This document shows, in pieces, positions 53,901 to 62,900 of a stretch of 64,000 bases of DNA. The stretch is from Mytilus californianus. Taxonomy: Eukaryota > Mollusca > Bivalvia > Mytilida > Mytilidae. Each line of letters opens with the position of its first letter. Position 1 is the stretch's first letter. The notes below the pieces were generated by a model. That model had not been told where the DNA came from. It saw only the letters and a list, made by a program, of their open reading frames with translations, and searched no databases. The stretch covers positions 64,014,058 to 64,078,057 of the forward strand of contig NW_026262668.1 of NCBI RefSeq assembly GCF_021869535.1, read 5' to 3'. The position numbers were made by a program, and so were the translations under genes.

Positions 53901-56900
53901 CTTGTCAGAATGGGGCAGAGTAAGTATAACTATCAGTATGATGTCAATGAATGTGCTCCTAGCCCTTGTCAGAATGGGGCAGAGTAAGTATAACTGTCAG
54001 TATGATGTCAATGAATGTGATCCTAGCCCTTGCCAGAATGGGGCAGAGTAAGTATAACTGTCAGAATGATGTCAATGAATGTGCTCCTAGCCCTTGTCAG
54101 AATGGGGCAGAGTAAGTATAACTGTCAGTATGATGTCAATGAATGTGATCCTAGACCTTGTCAGAATGGGGCAGAGTAAGTATAACTGTCAGTATGATGT
54201 CAATGAATGTGCTCCTAGCCCTTGTCAGAATGGGGCAGAGTAAGTATAACTGTCAGTATGATGTCAATGAATGTGATCCTAACCCTTGTCAGAATGGGGC
54301 AGAGTAAGTATAACTGTCAGTATGATGTCTATGAATGTGCTCCTAGACCTTGTCAGAATGGGGCAGAGTAAGTATAACTGTCAGTATGATGTCAATGAAT
54401 GTGCTCCTAGCCCTTGTCAGAATGGGGCAGAGTAAGTATAACTCTCAGCACTATATCTACAAATAGGTTTCAACCAATACCTGAATGGGGCAGGTTATTA
54501 GGGATATTAAAATCTGATTAGAATACGGATCCTGTGTCCACGCTTAGCTTACAGGGATCTGAAAACACTCTGATGTATTTTTTGTTCTGGTAATTATTCG
54601 TCAGCCAGTGAAAGTTATATCTTCAAATTTGTGAAGGTGTGTATAATTAGATCCCGAAAATTCTTTTTAACTGAAAGTAGAACGGAACAATTTCAGATCC
54701 TTGTCAGCGAACCAAGGACACAGGATCTGCATTTTAATCAGATTGTTTAAAATAGTGTAGAACTTCCTGTCAAATCTTGCGAGTGTGGAACTCTGTATGA
54801 GTATTTGAGAATCTCATGCAGGTGAGAACTTTTGGCTTTTTGAGGTAACTCAATATTTTATCAAGTGATAATGAATTTACCATTTATTATGCTTTATCAA
54901 AATGCCTTGACTGGCTGTTATTGAAGCTATATCTTTGATAAAAAAAAGCACTCAAAAGATAAATAGATTATCAATTTTTCAGACTAGAGATTTTCTAAAT
55001 TCTTAGCTTTGTGATGTTATATGAACCGTTATGGGGTTGAACATTGAACAAACATGTAAAAATCATATTGTGACAAGCAAGTTGAAATTTACTTGAAAAA
55101 AGGAATCATTTCTGATTATGAGCTTCTTTTTTTGATAGATGTAAAGATTTGGTGAACAACTATGAGTGTGTTTGTTTAGCTGGATTTACTGATAAGAACT
55201 GTCAGACGAACATAGATGAATGTGAAACCAACAATCAGCCATGTCAGAATGGAGCCACTTGCCTTGATTTGGTTAGTTATTCATGTAGCAAATTATTTAC
55301 ATGGAGGTTTTATAAGGGTATATTACTGACTATTTTACTGTCATTTACTAACAATCTATACAAATGTGCATATTTGCCCTTCATACTAAAAATGTATGCA
55401 TGATCAACGCAGTTACAACTCTATAAAATCACAAAAAGAAGTGTTCAATTCTTATACCGGTAATTACATTTTTTATGCTACAACCATGAAATTATAAGTT
55501 ATAGCAATTTTTTCTTATGTTTTCCTATGTATTTTTGTGACATCATGAGAAGCATGTGCTGTCATGAGTGTTGAATTTATTGAGAAATACAATAGGATAT
55601 TGGAAATGTGTCGTGATTGCTTTCAGCCAATCAACAGTATGGTTTCCAATGAAATATACATGTTATGTAATTATTCTTAATTGGTTTGCAGGTGAATGAC
55701 TTCAATTGTACTTGTACAGCAGGATGGACTGGACAGCTGTGTGACCAGGACATTAATGAATGTAGTCCTCAACCCTGTCTAAATGGTGCTACATGTCATA
55801 ATTATCAAAATTTTTACAACTGTACATGTGTTGCTGGTTATGATGGTAAATACTTTCTGTATTAGTTTGTTTTAGTTTTTTTTATCACAATATAGTGGTC
55901 ATTAGTCGTGTGAATATCATTCAATACCTTGAAATTTTAAAAGCAACCAATCACTAATCAAAATGGTTAATCTGAAAGAAACATTACCTATAAAAATACT
56001 GCAAAAATAGCTTTGATTAGTAGCTTAAAATATATATAAGCTTAAAATTATACCTTTTCATAATAGATTTGTTACTGACAGTGAATTTTAAAAAAGATGC
56101 AAAATAAAAACTTAGATTGTCTTGTAAAATAATAAGTAGATACCATGAATGCACGACCAGATGCAGGGCCAATATTAGTTGCATTACATAGTTTTTTATT
56201 GTCAACAATACATAAATCTTTGTTTTTCAATACCTCTCTTAGCTTATACCAATCTAGCTTTAAGATAAGTGAATACCAATCTGGCTTTAAGATTATCTAA
56301 TACCTGTTAAATGCTTCTTTTTTTGTTGCATACCATGCAGATTATGACTAGTCATAGATTGAATATGAATTGTTTGTTTTATTTAAAGATCCTCTACAGT
56401 ATTAATTCTACTCTTCAGGCAGTTAAAATTTCTAATTTTCTAATTTTAAAGGCATGGGATTACTGAACAAGTTTTAATTATTGGTAATTAAACTTTTGAG
56501 AGTGGAAATGAGGAAAATATTTTATGATTTTTAGAAAATAAATAACTGGTTTGGAATAAGTATAAATTGGAACTGCATAATGTTAGATAATAGTAGTTTG
56601 TGTTATTTTTCATTGCACTAAATGAGAGTTATTTACTATCATCATGTCAATTAAGGAATATTAGGTCTGTGTTTGAGGAGTTGCCACCACCAGAACCCCA
56701 TTTACAATGGCAAATTTTCAAAATAATATTCTAATGCAGTTTTGGTAAAATGTTCCCGGTCTGTGGTTGAGGAGTTGCCACCACCGGGACCCAATTTACA
56801 AAGACAAATTTTCAAAATAATATTCTAATGCAGTTTTAGTCAAATGTTTCCAAAAAAAAGTTGAAATGTCCACTGCAATTTCCCAATCTTGTTGCCGCTG

Positions 56901-59900
56901 ACTGCAAAGGTCAACTTTGGAAAGGATGGCAGATTTTATCCAATCAAAAGCTATGTTATTATATTGCATTAAAAGTGTAGATATATGTTGGTTTATTTTT
57001 TTCAAAAACGTCTATAAAATAAAATTAAATTATGAATTCTAAATACTTAATTAACTTCTTTTTTTTGTTTGTAAAATTATAGGTAAAAACTGTCAAAACA
57101 ACATTGATGATTGTGTGCCAGATCCATGCCAGAATGGGGGATCCTGTGTAGATCTTGTCAATGGATATCAATGTAACTGTGGTGAAGCCTGGATGGGTAA
57201 GAACTGCTCGGATGAATATGATGCATGCTCATTCACGCCATGCAGGAATGGTGCCACCTGCTCTACAAACAAAACAATGAGACAATATAGCTGTGCATGT
57301 GTTACCGGATTTGAAGGCCTTGACTGTCAGACGAATTTTAATGATTGCAAGTCTGACTCCTGCTCGCCACCATTTGTATGCTTTGACCTCGTCAATAATT
57401 ATACCTGTGCATGTCCAACAGGTTTGTGCAATATGTAATAAAGTTTTCTTCAATCTTATCAGTAATATTGGAAGACTGTATTTTATGCAAGCGTACCTAT
57501 TATTTTGCAGCTTTCTGTCATATGCAATATAATTAGTAAATTGTGATAGAAGTAAGAGGTAAAATGTATAATCTGTGACTACTAGAGGTATGAGTCCCAT
57601 GTATGATTGAAAATGATTTTAAGATTTCATGTAGACTGTTGAAGAAAAAAAATGCATGCCTTAAATAATACATACCTCTTTCAAAACAGACACCTTTTGA
57701 ATTATGAATATATGGTTGAGTTGATACATATTTCCAGCAGGGAAGTTGTTATACATTCATTGTATTTAGAAATGAACAAGAATGTCACTTGGTAAAATAA
57801 TGGCCAAATATATATTGCAGCAAAAATTAATTGTGACATCATCGATTAAGTCATACACAAGCAGTAAATGATATGAGAAGAAAAAAATGGTCAATGCAAA
57901 AATATAATGATATATAGAATGATAGAGGTCAAAAAGTGAATAATAAATAAATCAAATAAAAAATGGGTCCAAGAAATATTAGCAGGGAGCTATATATAAA
58001 TTAAACTTCTGCATGATGATATATCTAACTTCTGACGAAAGTTTTTTTTTCAAATTTCAAATTTGGGGCTTGTTGGATGTTTTTTTTTTAAAAATCTTAT
58101 GTAAAATATTTTGTTTTCTCTATGACATCATTTTTTTTTCTTGCTGCCACCAATGAAAATTAAGTACTGTGGTTCCCATTGATTTTCGTAGATACCAATT
58201 TTTGTTGATCGATAAAAAGTTGTATTTTTCGTGAATATTAGATTTTGTTGTTTTGCCAAAGTCTGCTTACATGCCTGTAGAAAAAATTGGACTTCGCTGA
58301 ATTTTTAAATTTGTGGTTTTCTATGCCGATTAAATCACCAAAATTGGTATCCAACAAAATCTAATGAATCCACAGTATTTGCACCATATTGAATTTAATA
58401 ATAAAGGGCTAAGAATAATTTAGCCACATGTGGTTGTGAAAAGTATAAATTGAGTTAGAATGACAGAAGCGGTAATATCACAAGTTTAGACAAATCTATA
58501 GGTAAGGTAACATAACTGCACAATAGGTGGAAACTGTGGTAGCTTAGCTTTCATGGTATGAAATGAAGAGGATTAAAACAGCACATGCAATATTTTTTAC
58601 TAATATTTTACTTCCTGCCAGTGATATTTCAAAATCTTTTGGCCTGTATGGTCAAATGGGGCTAAATGCTATTATATAGACAGTTGTTTATTATAACAAT
58701 AAGCTTTGAAAATCATATGGTGTTGTAAGAAGGTAGCTACTGCTCCAAGTTTATTTTTTGTGTCAAAAAACAAAAAGAGAAAGATTTTCATTAAATTGAA
58801 GCATTAGCAGTCAATTGACTCACCCATACCATTTTCAAAGTTCTTCTTGAGTATTTTCAAATTTTTTTTTATAAGATTTTAAGATCTGTATGAGTTAAAA
58901 GTAGAGAGATAAGCTTGATCTTTATGAATTCTTACATTATATAATACACTGAACAACTTTTTGTCACTCCTTGAACCCATTTGAATTACTTCAGTGTACT
59001 GTTTATTTTTTTCATATGCATCTTATTTTATTATTTGCTACTGCTCCAACATGTACATTCTAATTATAGAGCTGTAACAATTTTAGGGTACTAAATAGAC
59101 AATGTACATTTTATTAATTAAGGTCTTTCCACTACGTTAGGAGAGACGTTATTGTTTTTATAATTTGATATATATCTTATTATGCATATTTGAATTATAT
59201 TTTCTAATTGTCTTTTTCACACAAGGTTAAGTTTATTGAATTGTGGTAAAACTACCTCTTCAATGTAAGACACTTTTTGCTAGTCTTTTTAGATCTTTTA
59301 GGGGTTTTCATGTATAGATTTTACTTTTTTAAGTTTTGGATTAGAGGGTACCTCCAAAAGACTACATAGGAAACATGTCTGGTTTTGTCACAGAAATCAG
59401 TATCATAAATTTGTATTACATATAGACCTACTTTGGATTCACTATTGTTGATTGGATACCAATTTTTATGGGTAGGTTAAAACCACAAAAAAAATAGATA
59501 TAAAGAGTTATCTTCATTTAAATTATGGCCAAAAATACTTACTGTCAGATTTTCATCTGATTTCAAACTTTATTTTTTATCACATTGATATGCATTCAGG
59601 ATACACTGGTGTAAACTGTTCAGAAGAAATTAAGGAATGTGACAGCAACCCTTGTAAGAATGGTGCCACATGTATCGATCAAATAGGCAATTACACATGT
59701 CGATGTCCTCAAACATTTGTAAATTTGACCAAGTTTGGTAATGGAGAAAAACTAGAATTTTTGACTGGATACAAGGGAGAGAACTGTGAGATTAATATTG
59801 ACGAATGTGCCCTGAGACCATCCATTTGTTTAAATAATGGAACTTGTAAAGATGGAACTTCAAATTCAGAATATTACTGTCAATGTGGACCTGATGCCAA

Positions 59901-62900
59901 TGGGATATATACGACAGGTCAGTAGTACAAAAAAAATGATTTGGGGTGAAATTTTTCTTAAAAGTGCTCTGTTTACTATGAAAAAAACATTTGAAAGACA
60001 CTCAAAACTATGACATATTGCACAAAAACAATTTAAGGTTACCAATTAAAAATAGGAAAGTAAACATTAATTTAAATTAAATACTGAAATTCAATTTCCT
60101 GATAAAACACACATTGAAATCTTTAATAATTCATTAAAAAATTAAATGGTATGATGGCTTTTTTTTAAGACTGAGTTCTGAAATTTGTACCATTATTATA
60201 CATGAATTTCCTTAATTATATGATTATGTAAACCATATCCTGATTTCACTCTGAAAGGACTGAGAAAGTGTCCAGAATTTTTGCCAATTTTATCTCCTAA
60301 TAGATTCTTATTGTGAGAAACCACAACTGTCATATGCTAAGTGAAATAAGGAAATGTTTGATACTGTTTGATTAATATTTTTGTCTTGATATTTTTTCAG
60401 GAAAGAATTGTGAGTTAAGAACATCATACTGTGAATCATCAGATGATGTAAAAAATGATCCACCTGCCTGCAAAAATGGTGGTACATGTGTAGTAGGGGA
60501 CACAACTTATTCTTGTATCTGTCCTCCAGGATTTACTGGTAATTATCTCCCTTATTTTATACTGTGAATTATCAGGCATTATAAAAATGATCCACCTACC
60601 TGCAAATATGGTGGTACATGTACATGTGTATCTAGGGACACAACTTTCCTTTGAATCTGTCCTCCAAGATTTACTGGTAATTATCTCCCTTTTTTATATC
60701 ACGTATAGCACTGTTCCACCAATCAAAGAATTTTTAGTAATCAAGGTATAATGGTTGATTAATTAAGTTTGAACAAGAACTTGATCATTTTGCATTTTTC
60801 TTGGAGTTTTGGGAATATATGAAATATTCACCTGTCTGTCAGGACCATGTCAGTTTTCTTTTGTTCAATTCCTTGAAGTTCCTACTGAAGCTAGTCAAAA
60901 AATTGCCCTTTGAACTTAATTTTTTACTATGACCAGCACACTGGATCAGCACATATCTTGTCATCTAAGCTTTTGTCAATATCTTGTGTGAGCATAAAAC
61001 TTTGTTCCTTTTTATTAGCTAGATATATTTACATATACATTTTCCAAATTCCAATGATTTTTTTTTTTTATTTTCAATTATTTTTGAAAAAAATTATAAA
61101 ATTGAAAATAGAACCTCTGACTAGTAATATTTCATTAACCTGTATCAAAATCATTAAAAAAGATGTATGTGATGTGTTCAAGGAAATATATTTTGACAAG
61201 TAATTGGGTGCAATATTTCTTGGAATACTTTTCCAGTTATTATGCACAAAAAATATGGTGAGCCCATTTTTGTTTTAAAAAAAGCTGTCATTGATTTTAA
61301 TCAGCACATAAAATAACATTTTATTAACATTGTTGAGATGCATTCAATAGATAAAGTAAACAGATGAAGTAAAAAATGAAAATATTTGATTTCAGGGCCC
61401 AGATGTAGAGTTAATATTGACGAGTGTGAATCTAGTCCATGTCAATACAATGGTACATGTGTGGATGGTATTAATGGGTACACCTGTACCTGTATCCCGG
61501 GTATAACTGGTCCAAACTGTGAGATCGACATAGATGAATGTGCTTCTACGCCATGTGAGAACAAGGGTCAATGTCATGATAAAATAAATGGGTAAGCGTT
61601 AATGAATCAGATTTTCATTATGGAAATTTTTGTTTTTTGTTTACAATTTATGCACCAGGTAGAACTTTAAAAATTAAAACAAAAGTATATATAAACATAA
61701 AAAGTAGAAGATGGATTTCATGATAACAAGCAGAAATGTGATCACTTACTTTAAAATAGTAGTTTTTATTCTAGCTGTTGTTTTGCGCTGAAATGATGCA
61801 GGTACTTAAATTCGTAGAATAAAAGTTAATTTTTACTTGTCAATTGTATAGTAAATAGTGCCATTAGTGATATGGACCAAGTAGATTACTCACACAAGAG
61901 CTCCTTTATTGAAGGAAAATAACTTTTAGAACATGTTTTTATTTGTTATAGTTCTGTCTTAATTACAATTCTTTATTTCTATATTCACTTAAATGATTGA
62001 TGTTATAATAAAAAGTTTCTATTCAGCTTAGTAGTTTCCGAAGTTCCTAAAAAAGTTCTACAGTACACAGCAGGGTATAAATGCATGACAGAAAATGGAA
62101 TTCTTGATATATTTTTTATTTTATTTTTCAGTGGTTTTAAATATCTCAAAAACATAATAATTGACTAAATCTTAAAAAATTATTACAATACGGGTGTATT
62201 ATTTTATTTTCAACTCCATATAGGTTACACTAATCGTTAATAATAATGAGCTAGTAAAAATAATAAAACTGCAGAAAAGGGCTGCAAGACTAATTTTAGA
62301 TGCTGATCCACTTTCATCATCAGCACCACTGTTTAAACTGCTTTGGTGGATGACAGTAGAAAACAGAATCTCATACCATAAATCTGTTTAGATGCATAAA
62401 TGCATTAATAATGAAGCCCCTGTATATTTAGCTGAAAAATTTAAAGAAATGCCAGAAATAAACCAATATTGTTTGAGGAATACGTCTTACTAAAAATTGC
62501 AAGTTCCAAAAGCCAAAACAGAGCTGTAAAAGAATTTTTTTATATATTTGGGATCTGTTTTATGGAATAACTTACCAATATCCCTGAAAAAATTGACCTC
62601 AAGTACAAGTTCATTCATAAAAGATTTCAAAAATTACTTGTTGGAACATTCAGAAGCTGTGTAATTTTATATGCATAATAATTTTTTACACACTTATTTA
62701 AATTTTAAATATTGTTGATGTAATTTGAATGATGCCAATACTATATGAATTCATCATTTTTACCTATTTTAAAAATTGTTTATTTCATAGCAATTTCTCA
62801 TTAGATTTTTCATATGTGTGTATTTGTTTGATTATTTTGTAATTCTTTGTTTGTTATTTTTCAATGTATTTCATGATGGCCTCAGGGAAGATTAGCTTTA

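Noticed and set aside
53700-54440. Twelve additional EGF half-exons encoded by the 64-bp array
   Set aside because: 64 is not a multiple of three, reading through hits TAA at once, and each unit lacks a proper acceptor, so no extra protein sequence is supported.
53664-54447. CRISPR-like regular repeat array
   Set aside because: The unit has no variable spacers, the genome is animal, and each unit is clearly derived from the adjacent exon and donor.
57229-57600. 123-codon minus-strand open frame
   Set aside because: Antisense shadow of the EGF-coding exon 11. Its content is explained by the plus-strand cysteine-rich reading.
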